The notes under the pieces: generated by a model | Databases searched by the model: none | What the model was told of the DNA's origin: nothing | Seen by the model: the letters and a program-made list of their open reading frames with translations, nothing else | Part shown: positions 42,401 to 54,900 of the stretch, in pieces | How positions within the stretch are numbered: the first letter of the stretch is position 1 | Layout of the letters: every line of letters begins with the position of its first letter | NCBI GenBank assembly: GCA_033239005.1 | Contig: BSQZ01000004.1 | Span: forward strand, 14,541,507 to 14,605,506 | Origin: Lamellibrachia satsuma | Lineage: Eukaryota > Annelida > Polychaeta > Sabellida > Siboglinidae | Length of the DNA: 64,000 bases | Reading direction: 5' to 3' | Program-made: the position numbers and the translations under genes

Positions 42401-42849
42401 TTAAGACAAATGTTATAAGAAATCTGTAATATAATTCATTAGATTTGTAGTACAATAAACCAGTTCCATCCACCCCACATGTTACTGTATAGCATTTTAT
42501 TTTACGTATTGTATTTTATTTAATGTATTAAATGTGTCATTATTTGCCGACTTAGCTTGTGGAAATAGTATGGCTATGATAATAGCTATAGCATGGCAAA
42601 GTGATAGATTATTTAATTACATAATGAAATAAAAACTTTGGCAGGCAAGAGTAATTAACCCACTTATTTACGTTTTAGGTTTCAAGCGTCGTAAGATTGT
42701 ATGCGTGGAGTCAGGAAGTAACAAAGTAGTACCGGATGACAGCTGTAAACATACAAGAAAGCCGAAACCTGTGATCAGGCGTTGTCATATGAAATGTACC
42801 GTGCGGTACGTAACAGGCTGTCTTGGTGACCATGCTGGATATTATTGTG

Positions 42850-42898
<49 letters not shown>

Positions 42899-45867
42899 AT
42901 CATAAATAATAACATGTTCTAACTGGGATTAACAAATGTTTACCCTGGACGAAGGATTTTGTAGGATGACCGCCCTGATGTTTAGTTTAACAATCAACAT
43001 TTATAGTTTCACATAAAACAATTATGCCATCCTTGGTCACCAGATGGCAGATACTGCAAACTCAGAGCAAATGTTCAGTGGAGTGTGGCGTCGGAGTGAT
43101 GACACGTAAAGTGCGTTGCCTCAAGGTGAAGCGTAATCGACCACGCTACGTCAAGGACCGTCACTGCGTGCACCTGAGGAAGAAGCCGCGGCCTAGCGTG
43201 CGCTGTCAGGGCTTGTGTCTAAAGGCACGCTGGGTTTACTCCCGTTGGAGCAAGGTACAGTGACAATTCCTCGTTGTCTTGTTATAATAATTTGTAGTTT
43301 TATAATGATATAGCATCGCTATCTGCCTAGACATCATGCTCATAGAGCTTAGTCCGTTATCAGAGCAAGTTGTTTGGTAGCAGCTGATGCCATGCCTGTT
43401 TGGGTTTTTGTTGATCGAGACAATTGGCTCTATCAGTGCATGAGTATTTTCATTTTCCCTTCGTGGGTTCTTTTACTTCCCCTGGCACAGGCAGCGTGTA
43501 GTGTCTCGTCTGAAAGCGAGGAATGAAATTGCCCAAGTTTTAAAATGGCAGTAGGCAGACTCAAACCCATTTGTTTTGTCACTGTTACTGATATATGAAA
43601 TTGTACATTATTATAGTTTTCACTACAAAATGTGAATTGTTCATGGTTTTTTCATTGGGGACATATGACGTGTTCTTGAAAGTTTCTTAGAGACAACACT
43701 GAAGTTGTTTGAAGAAGTTGTGACTTGTGAAGACATCTATCCATTGTCTACCCTATATCCATTGTCCACCCTGTATCCATTGTCCACCCTCTGTCCATTG
43801 TCCACCCTCTGTCCATTGTCCACCCTCTATCCATTGTCCACCTTCTATCCATTTTCTGCCCACTATCCATTGTCCACCTTCTATTCATTGTCTGCCCTCT
43901 ATCCATTGTCCGCCCTCTATCCATTGTCCGCCCTCTATCCATTGTCTGCCCTCTATCCATTGTCCGCCCTCTATCCATTGTCTGCCCTCTATCCATTGTC
44001 CACCTTCTATCCATTGTCCACCCACTATCCATTGTCCACCCTCTATCCATTGTTAACCCTCTATCCATTGTCCACCCTCTATCCATTGTCCACCCTCTAT
44101 CCATTGTTCACCCTCTATCCATTGTCCACCCTCTATCCATTGTCCACCCTATATCCATTGTTCACCCTCTATCCATTGTCCACCCTATATCCATTGTCCA
44201 CCCTCTATCCATTGTCTGCCCTCCATCCATTGTCCGCCCTCTATCCATTGTCTGCCCTCTATCCATTGTCTGCCCTCTATCCATTGTCCACCCTCTATCC
44301 ATTGTCCACCCTCTATCCATTGTTCACCCTCTATCCATTGTCCGCCCTCTGTCCATTGTCTGCCCTCTATCCATTGTCCACTCTTTATCCATTGTCCACC
44401 CTGTGGTTGCAGTGCAGCAAGAGTTGTGGGGGCGGGGCACAGTACAGAGATGGTGTGTGTATGAACATGAGGAACGAGAGTGTGGGTAACACCCTCTGTC
44501 AGGGGTTCAAGGATGTCTCCAAGAGGTGCAACAAGGGGCCATGTCCACAGTGGCACCAGGGAAACTGGACCAAGGTCAGTGTTGTGTCTGATATTTTTAT
44601 ATGGTGCACAGTGCATTGATCCAAAAAGTGGGAATTAGAGCTTTATAAATAAAATATTATTATTATTATTCTCCTACTGCAGTTACCTGTAGTTCTACAT
44701 GTCATATTCTTTGTGACATGTCTTTTTACATTATTTATGTGGGACAATACCACCTTCTCAATAATTTAGACTCGTCTCATTCGCTGAAGACATGTTTACG
44801 TGAGGCATGGTGACGTAGTGGTTAGAACATGGGACTCTGGATGGAGAGAACCAGGCGTTGAATCCTCTTGTTTCCGTTTTGATATAATTGAAATATAAAA
44901 CCACCCATGCCAAGTCAGTCTATTATACAAGATTTTAGAATGCCCCCCCCCATACTTACACAGGTTACCATTTACCAGGGATTCTTCCAACCATGTATTT
45001 GATCCATGTTTCTACAACTGCTGCCTGGCAATCACTGGATGTATGAATCATACTGAAACTAACATGTGTATGTCTTGGCTGAGAATGGGGTAATCGTTAT
45101 TATATTGCACCAACATACATGTTAAGTTTCAGGAATGCAAATTCAGGAGATTTATGCATAAATCGGAGGGTCACAGGGTATCGGAGAATTGATGGGCATT
45201 ATTTGAATGAATATTTTGCAGATGGCATATCAATAATAAGAGCGATAATTGGGGGGGGTCATTTAACATATTATATAAACATGTATTAACAAGCCAGGCA
45301 CAAGGATACTGTTTAGCCAAGTCTCCATTGTCCACTCTGCACAAAACTTGATTGAAATAACCCTATGTTGTTTTGGTTGTGAGTAAAGGGGGAGATTGGC
45401 GATCTTAACTTAGTCCAGACAAAATTTTTTTCATTAATAATCTGGGAGATCCGTTCTCCTGTGCAGGTGAATGGGAGATTTGATAGATTTCTGGGAATCT
45501 CCCAGCAACTCTGGGAGACATAACGTGTGAACCAGTGCTGTTCACCACTGTGATGTTGTTTCAGTGTTCCACCACATGTGGTAACGGGGTGAGGGTGCGG
45601 GACGTCTCGTGTAAGAGGGGCGACAACACGGTGCCCAAGAGACAATGCCCCAGACACGGTCAGCCGAGGAAGAAGGCGCGCTGTAACCTTGCTCCGTGTC
45701 CAGTCTGGTACACCGGCTCCTGGGCCCAGGTCAGCTCACACTGCTTCATAGAATTTTTTTATACTCGTATTATTCTCTTGTACCCCAGTGTCTAGAGGGC
45801 AGTAGAGGCCCACTAGATGATTTTCTTGTTATGTCCATATACCAGTGTGTACATATGTATACATATA

Positions 45868-45961
<94 letters not shown>

Positions 45962-48900
45962 CATATATGGTGAACTGCTACTGATGACATGCTGTGTACT
46001 GTGATATACACTGTCTTGCAGTGTGACATCCAATGCAATAAAAACTGGTATCATACCGTTATGCAGGTGTGTCAAAGAAATAATTAAAATGGCATGGGCC
46101 GATTGTTCTTGAGAATCGTTAGTAAATTACCAGTTTGTTGCATGAAATTTGTTGAAATGTTAGTTATAAACCCATATAATAGTGAGTTTATGCACTTGTT
46201 GCTTCAGAATGTTGTATTGGGCTTGCGAACGCACTCGGTACAACATTCTGAAGCATAAAACCCAGTACCGTTCAATAAATGTATATATGTATCTCATTGC
46301 TAGAAATGCTGTTCCATTCCACACAAAAAACCAAATCACCCTACTAAACAAATCCATTTTTGTATCATGGCTTCTATTAACAAAGATCCATATTTTTGAC
46401 TTTTTCAAAATTGTGCTTGGCAACCATATGTGTTAATACGCCGGCCGCCACTGTGTAGTTACAAACTTCAACTGTGTTGTAGTGCTCGGCCTCATGTGAC
46501 CAGGCCATCAGGAAGAGGGTGGTTCTGTGTAGGGCGGGGTCATCAGGGCAGGTCACCAGCAGTGACAAGTGTAACCCTGCAAAACGCCCTCGTGACCAGA
46601 TGAAGTGTTTCAATCTGCCCCCGTGCACCTACACTATTGCCACGACTCCCATTGCCATGACGACCACAACACCGTCGCCACAACAACTGAACTGGAGGAC
46701 AGGCAGCTGGACCACGGTGAGAGAACGTAACATTTTCATTTAATGTTCATACATATATATTCATGTTGAATTATAATTTTACATAATATAAGTGTATACG
46801 GTTGTGACTAAACATCGTATATAGTAAGGTAAATAAACAAATAGGGTCAAGAGACTACTCTAAGACTTTGATATCCTTAGAAAAGAAAGTTAAACTAAAT
46901 CAGTTGGTCAAACAAACAAAATTCTTCCAAGAAAAAACTCATAATAATAATATCCTCTCTGATTGTGTATGTATGTACGAAGTGTGCGTGTGCATGTGCA
47001 TTGTGCGTATCGTGTTCGTGTTCACATCATTTCTTATAGAACAACATTCCAATACGGCAATAGGAGTAAGCGATCACACCAGACATCTTTTTAAAAGAAT
47101 GTTTCCAGATTCCAAAATTGCCACTCAATATGCCAGTGGCCGAACAAAGACAACTGAAATTGTGGATACGCTTGCAAAGGAATGTGATTATAATATTAGC
47201 ACCATTCTCCAGAAAGGACCCTACAGTATTGGCATTGCTACTGATGCCAGCACAGATATGAAGAGCATAAAATTGTTCCCTCTTATTATGAAATACTTTG
47301 TCAAAATCTTTGACTGTGTCAGTAGACGTGTGTTATCCAGAGCAGGGTGTAACAAATTGCATTTTAACCAATCTTCTCAGGGTTTGGGATTTGGGAGTGT
47401 ACTTTTGATGTAATCATCGGCCAGACCATTAAATCGTTATAATTAAAAATTACTAAATATTTTATGACCAATTTTGAAATCTACCCATTTCAAGCGTAAC
47501 CGTAGTTTTATTCCTAACCGATACGTGTCATATGCGTTGTGAATGATATCTACTGCGTGTTTACAGTGTTCCATGAGTTGTGGGGCTGGCACGAGTCAAC
47601 GCTACGTCAGCTGTGTGGACCAAGACGGGGGGCCTGCTGACAATGCCGAGTGTGAACACGTTCCAATGCCACCATCTGTTAAGCCCTGCATGGAGAGGCC
47701 CTGTGGCACTTGGCGCACCGGAGACTGGTCGGGGGTGAGTTCAAGAACATACACATTTTTAGGAAGGTCATCTATCATGGATCGCCACTCATGTCTGTAT
47801 TGCGTGTCTGACTAGATCTTCATATTTCATGTTCCCTGTCCGTGCACTGTAGTTGTCTGTCCATGTGGCTCTTGGTCTTGGTCATCTGCTTCTTTTAGCC
47901 TCCACCGTTCCCTCCATTTGTTCCAATTGAATTCCTTCTTGTCTGATGATGTGACTAAACATTTTTTGTTTGTGTTTCTGTGTTTTATTAAAGAGCTTTT
48001 TTATTCCAGTCTGCATTAGAACTTGTATATTCATGATGCGATCAGTCCAGCTTATGTATAAAATTCTCCTTTGCCTCTGCTGACTTCTTTCGTTATCTAA
48101 TAATTATTCTTTAGTTATCCATGTTTCTGAACCATGCATCAATGTAGACCACATGTAGCATTTTAAGTATTATTTCTACCAGAAAGTTCAGTTTACCAGT
48201 GTGCACTTTTGACATATTACTGAAAGTCGTCGTTGCTATTTTTACCCTCTCGTTCTCTTCATTACATTTCCTGTCATCATAGGATGTTCAAGACCATACA
48301 TTTTAACAAGATTGCCATCTGAAACCCAGATGGCAAGTTGACAAGGAAGCCTTATTGAGAGTCCAACCATTTTTCATCTGTGTGTAACCCTGTAACATAC
48401 TTACAAACATGTGACCCTACCCGTGCTCTCCACCCCAGTGCTCGGTGTCCTGTGGGGCGGGTATGGAGACCCGCCTAGTGGCCTGTATCACCCTGGAAGA
48501 CCTGGAGGGGCAGGTTACAAACCCCACCCAGTGCGACATGGCAGTCAAACCCTCCATCAAACGACTGTGTAACATGCACTCCTGTCGGCGCGTTGAAAGC
48601 ATTGCTAGCATCTCAAGTAATGACGTCACAGGAACAGCTCACTGGCGTGTGGGTCACTTTGGTCGGGTAGGTCTTGTGTTTGATTTATGTCCTATTTCGT
48701 GTCATGAAGTTATGCTTTATTTGTTCCATGACAGTAGTAAATGCATGCGAAAATTGCAGGCATATACATACATATTTATTATAATTATTCATTTATTAAT
48801 CTTAATCGAATACTCTATTTTTAATACATATTTTTAAATGAAGTATTATGTATTGATTGCTTTTATGATTACTTGTATGTTTTGTACACTCCCATGAACG

Positions 48901-51900
48901 GGCTGGCCCCAGATATATGGGCTTTTGCACTCTATACATTTTAGTAATAATAATAATAAATACTAATAATTAATAATACATACAGTACCATGACAATTTC
49001 ACACAATCACAAAACATGACATTTTATTTTCATATGTAGGGTATAGTAAGACTTTCAAATAAGAAAAAAATATTAATTATGGGTCAGGGAGACTCCTATA
49101 AAGACCTTCGTCACAATCATAAGAGCCACTCTCTTTATAATATCCTATTGCCTATTCTCTGTCGTATCTACAGCGCTGTTATGTATAGTAAGTTTATTTG
49201 ATTTGTAACCACAGAGGTTGAATATTTTGTAATCGTGCGACTTATTAGCAAAATTCATTATGAATTTTAAGTAGTATAATTCAAACATATCCTTACGGTC
49301 TGTAAACTTATTATTAATAATATATAAATCTTCATAACATAAGTGAAATAATTAGAAAATGAACAAAAGCAGCAGTTTGTCCATACAGCACACACTTTAT
49401 TGCACCATTTTTAATAGTTTGTTACAACAGCATAATAATATATCTTGATTATGTTACAGATAATGTAGCACTAATCTTTATATGCTCTCTCTCTCCCTAC
49501 CCCTCCCTCTCCCTCCCCTCTCCCTACCCCTCCCTCTCCTTCCCCCTCTCCCTACCCCTCCCTCCCCCTCTCCCTACCCCTCCCTTCCCTCCACCCCTCT
49601 CTCTCCCTACCCCTCCCTTCCTCTCTCTCTTCATATGAATCAGTCTAAATATAATAGTTTTTAATTCAAGTAGAACATTAACCTTGAGTGACTGTCCTCA
49701 GAGAAATGGTGTCTGCATGTTTAGTGCTCAGTCAGCTGTGGTGGTGGCTGGAAGCGGCGCCGTGTCATCTGTCAAGACGAAAATGGTCCAACGGAGGCGT
49801 GTCACCAAGAAACCAGACCGGAGGAGCTGGAGGAATGTAACACTGAAGTTTGCCCCACGTGGAGCTACGGGAACTGGGGACAGGTAGGGTTTTTACCCTA
49901 CCCTTCTTCTCGTCATGCAGGTGTCTGTTAAATTAATGTGATATGATGTCCTGTTAAGTTGTACCACTTCTGTTGACGTTCACGATGAACTGTCTCCAAG
50001 CATTCCTGTCTCTTTATTCAACACATCCCTCTTCAGCTCAGTCGAGAGAACCAGGGTTTAAATCTACTTGCTGCTGTTTCAAAGCTTGGGCAATTTCATT
50101 CATCACACGTTGCCTCAGTTCACTCGGCTGTATAAATGACGAATGGTGGTGAATACATGTATTAACATTAAATAGTCTTCACGCAGTAATTGCAGTGTGG
50201 CTGAAGTTGAGTTGGTGATGGAGCGAAAAGGTCTGCCAAGGGTGGAGTGTAAAGCGCTTTGAGCAGTCTTTGACCAGATACTGCTCAGTATTCGTTACTT
50301 TTACCTTACCTTTACATACTGTTGCAGTGTTCGGTGAGCTGTGGGTCAGGCCAGCGAGAACGGGTCGTCATGTGTCGTCGAGAGAATGGCGATCTTCTCA
50401 ACGCGGAGCGATGCGACGCCAACACAAAACCAGCGCGCTCCGGGCCGTGTCGTAAGGCTCCGTGTATAGAGGGCGCTCGATGGAGCAGGGGATCATGGTC
50501 TCAGGTATGTTCGCCATTAAATTTTTACTGGATTCTGGGTCCGTTTTTTCTTCAGATTTCTTATTTATGTAATTCCAATGTGTACGTACGTACATAGTAG
50601 TTATAGAAAAACGTTGGCCTTACAATTTTTTATTTCCTAGAATTGCAGGCAAAGTTTCATTTACACATTCCGTGAGTGCTTGATCATTTGGGTATTTTTT
50701 TATATATTAGCTGAACACAAACAGTGTCCTTCTTTATTCGCTGTTGTGTTTCTTGTAAAAAAGAGTTACATTTTGATATTAGCTGCAACATAGCAGAAAG
50801 ATGCATCATTCTTATATAAACATTCTTCCTGTACCTTCTGTGTTCAAATCATTCAGTTATTGGTCTCAGTTTAAATCAGTGTTTTGTTCGTCTTCGATGG
50901 ATTTTTTTGCTGTTGAAAACCACATACTTATTTTGCAAAAATCATTTGATTCGATATGTTTAATTCTTTTCTACGAGTTCCTTTGTTTGCATGTTAATTG
51001 ATATCATTTTGAATACTAGATTTGCCTAGTTTCTAGACATCTGAGAAATTATATCGATCTACTACTTATTTCAGTACAATGATTTGCGTTCACGTGCCCT
51101 GTCCAAACGCGAGGCTGTTCATGTCACGAATAAAGGGGTAAAGTTGAAACGACTGCTGGCTTGCTTATGCGTGTCCGTCTACACCCTCACGTCGCTTTCA
51201 CCGCCATTATTTAATCCCTTGTCTGTTATGTTTAATTTATGTTAACCTGTGCTAATTGGTGTGGGAGCATGTTAATAAATTAATGTCACGTGGTTAGAAC
51301 TACACACATTTTGCACCTGTGTTTTTGTGGTAAGTCTAGGCATGTTTGCGTGTGTCTGCAATGCAAGGTATGGCAACAAAGTATCTTATCAAAGTGGTAT
51401 TTTGTTGTTCATTGTTGTGTGTTGTTGTTGGTTTTATTTTGCGCAACGAGTCAGACGGAGGCCTATGGCTCTTCTGTGTTACAAATAATAGTTGCAGAAT
51501 GGTAGATGTTATATCCTCTATAAAGTGTAAACACTGCACTGTACTTGCACTTTTGCTTGAGACTACTCGTGAAAAGCAACAGAGGAGTGCTGAATAACAC
51601 ATTAATCTTATAAGAAACACACTGAAGGCACACAGATGTATCCAGTGTTGCTGTAAACCTGTCGCAATTCTGTGTAAAATCACTAATAGACGATACATGA
51701 TATTTCTGGATAGTCATTATGAGAGAATAATTTTAAAACTGTCAGAGATAAAGTTGACAAAACTAACTTGAACTGAGAACCCTGAATTGTCAACATAGGT
51801 AGTGTGTCCCTTGTCAGGACAAAATAATTTTTTTTTTACATTGTACTATTGAAACAGAAACATTTATGCAATCAACAATACAACACAAATGTAGAGATAT

Positions 51901-54900
51901 GAAAAGGCCAAATGAAGGATGTTTATTGTGGGGATTAAGTGTAAGCCCATTTTTAAAGAAAGTTAAAACAAGGAAATGTGGGCTCCACAACCCAACACCA
52001 GGCTGACTACACCCGATGTGAGCCTCCTGGACGTCGGGTTCATAGAGCCCACATTTCAACACATAAAGCAGTAGCAGTATTCCTAGAACAAATGAAAGAA
52101 GCAATGGCATTACTGTTGTCATAGAACACCCTTAAACCAAATAGCCTATGCCCTACATGCTGTCATGTAGTCTATGAATACAAAACTACCTGCTTAAAAA
52201 TACACTAGCTATAACTGGAATAACTACAAATGTGGGGCCAATTCGCCACCCCGTTACACTATTAATAAAACAGTTCTAAAATCCAAGGTGGAAGGGAAGT
52301 GAGCTGCACCCCCACATTAAAACCCGTGAACACTTGTGGGAAAACCAAAACTCCCATGTCCACTATTGAAAATAAAAAATGGGAAAGCATTGACACATGA
52401 ACACCCCACTTCCACCAAAGATGTACAATTGCTGCTAACATGTGAACACACAACAGGGAGAAAGATGGGGAGGAGGGTGGGACAAATTTGAAAAACACTC
52501 CGTATGCATTCCCAAAACAAAGTGGCTAGTCCGAGTTTGAAATCTGTAGCGCGCGCAGCTAGTGCACACTGATTGGTTCAATACATGGAGGCAGGCAAAC
52601 TGGGTCACAGAACCCGTCACCCAGCTCTGCGTGAATTACCATAATAGAATAAATTAGCAATGGACCAATCATTAATTGTATGTGGTGTTGCTTGCATAAA
52701 AACCCATATGCAACCTTGGTGGTGCCAACGTTGCATATCCCCATTTTTGTGCTTTCTGATAACTGAACCAAAATGCATCCATGTCCACATATTCTTGTCA
52801 TTACATTCAACATCACATCAGCAGTTGTGTACAAAGTCAAACGTTCATACAAATGTTCATTTGTTAATGACGTCCGAGGAACAATGTGCTTACATGAAAT
52901 TCAGTCACCCAAAAAAAACCTGTTTTAAATGCCTTGCTTTGGTCAGTTTAACGGGGCTGACCACCGGTTTGTGTTTGGTGTGGTAATCCTTCTTGTTGTC
53001 TTAGTTGTTTTTTTACAAGTATTGTTTGTGTTAGCTTTTCTTTGTTAATATCTGTCTACAGCACATGTCGTTTTACATATTTTCATCCTTAGTCCAATGT
53101 AAATTTGTTTCTTTTATTATCTGATATAAACGATTATTACACAAAAATTACAGTTAAAAAGATATTCTTGATTATGCCCTTAACAATTTTTTATTTATTG
53201 AATTGTTTGTTTACGATTTGTGCTTGTTAAACTTATAATTATTATTATTTTGTATCAAATTTGAGCAGTTAATATTGTCTTGGATGTTGGATAGAATAAA
53301 CCCAAAAAAATCTCTGAGTACAATTTTTATTTGGAGCGTATCAGTATCATTTCAAATAAAACTTCTTGTTTATTATGTGTTACTTTTATGCATTACTATG
53401 TTTTTATAATGCATTATACTTACTTTTTGTATCGATTTATTAAGTGTTTTAATTAGCTTATTTGACACTGTTTATGTTTTTAGCTATATATACATTTAGT
53501 TTATGCAATATTAGGTAAAGCTCCCGAGAAAATTTTATTTGAACTGGATTCGGTCCGTATGTAAATTACTATTATTATGAATGAACTCTCTACAAAGGTC
53601 CGTTTTTACTTAAATGTGACATTGACAGTTGTATTTTTTCCCATGCAGTGCTCGACATCCTGCGGTCCAGGGCATAAAACCCGGAGTGTGGGATGCGTAG
53701 ACGCCCAGGGTAACAAGGTGGATGAGAGTCTGTGTAAGCAGAAGGGGCGGCGACGTCGCCCCCGCAGTGTCAAGAGATGTCGTAAGGGGCAGTGTCCACA
53801 CTGGAAAGTGTACAAGTGGAGCAAGGTTCGAGTCAGCTTTTCTCACACCCAGTTATCACAAACAGAAAACCAGTAGTCATGTTTTGTGAAATGCTGTGAA
53901 AAGATTTGTCTGTAGACAATATGTTTTAGTTATAATTAACAGAGAATGGAAAAATGGACACTTGAAGATTACAGACCATAATTTTAAAACACAACAAATA
54001 CAATGTATATAATAATAATAATAATTTGTGCCTTTTTTCTCTAATCTCTATACAAATGTTTTAGTTTTGTCTATTTTAGTGCAAAGTACATCAAGTTATC
54101 AGCGGAGTTTGCTCTTTGAGAACTTAATTTTTTTTAGAATTGTATAAGTTTATCCCAGATTCACAGGCACTGAGCAGTTTGTGGTAAACAACTGGAAACA
54201 TGAAATGTTTCACTTCTGGAACAATTCTGCTTTACATTTTCTTACACTATTTGCACCAGTCTCATTTTTCATGAAAAGTCATTGAAGGTGTTAGTAACTA
54301 CATCATTGCTGTTTTCCTCTGATTGATTACTGTGTGTTCCATTTGCTTTGTTTCATTTCTTATTTTACTTTTGTCTTCTTGCGCTGCAGTGCTCGGCATC
54401 ATGTGGGGCCGGGGTTTACCACCGAAAGGTCAAATGTGTGGCCGGTAAGAATCGACCAATGAGCAGACACCACTGTGAGAATACCACGAGACCAGAAGAC
54501 ATAAAGTTCTGCATAGTTGCGGAATGCGGCCAGTTCCAATGGCATATCAGCAAGTGGACAAAGGTGGGTTATGGCGCCACGCAGGAGACATCATCCAAGT
54601 TTTTATCAGTGTCTTCTTGGTTGTTTGCCAGGAAATCACTCGTAACCTGTGGATACCCATGTTGGTTCACACGTAAAATAAAATAAGCCCCTTTTCCAGC
54701 GGTTTATTCATTTAAATGATGTTGGAATTATACCCCTTTAGTGCACATAAAATACAATAAAACCCCTCTAAACGGCAACACACATTTTTGCAGCAGTAAA
54801 GCAGCGTCTTGTTTACTGCATCTTGTTCCCTATAGATAAAGCTTTCATTGCACCCCTTTTATCGGGAAAATGAGACTTCACAGGAAAATTTGATACCCCT

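Noticed and set aside
43705..44619. 304-codon open frame with repeated YPLSTL that runs into TSP1-4
   Set aside because: The 18-bp unit is a multiple of three without stops, so the frame stays open by default. Homology to ADAMTS starts only after the acceptor AG at 44412, and the opposite strand is open too.
45696..46075. Tyr/Ile-repeat open frames around 45900
   Set aside because: They are translations of a (GT)n(AT)n microsatellite.
51814..52122. 102-codon minus-strand frame with a hydrophobic start ([16 protein letters not shown])
   Set aside because: One possible membrane segment, but no recognisable family, no promoter or splice support, and it lies in an intron. It may be part of an unidentified repeat.
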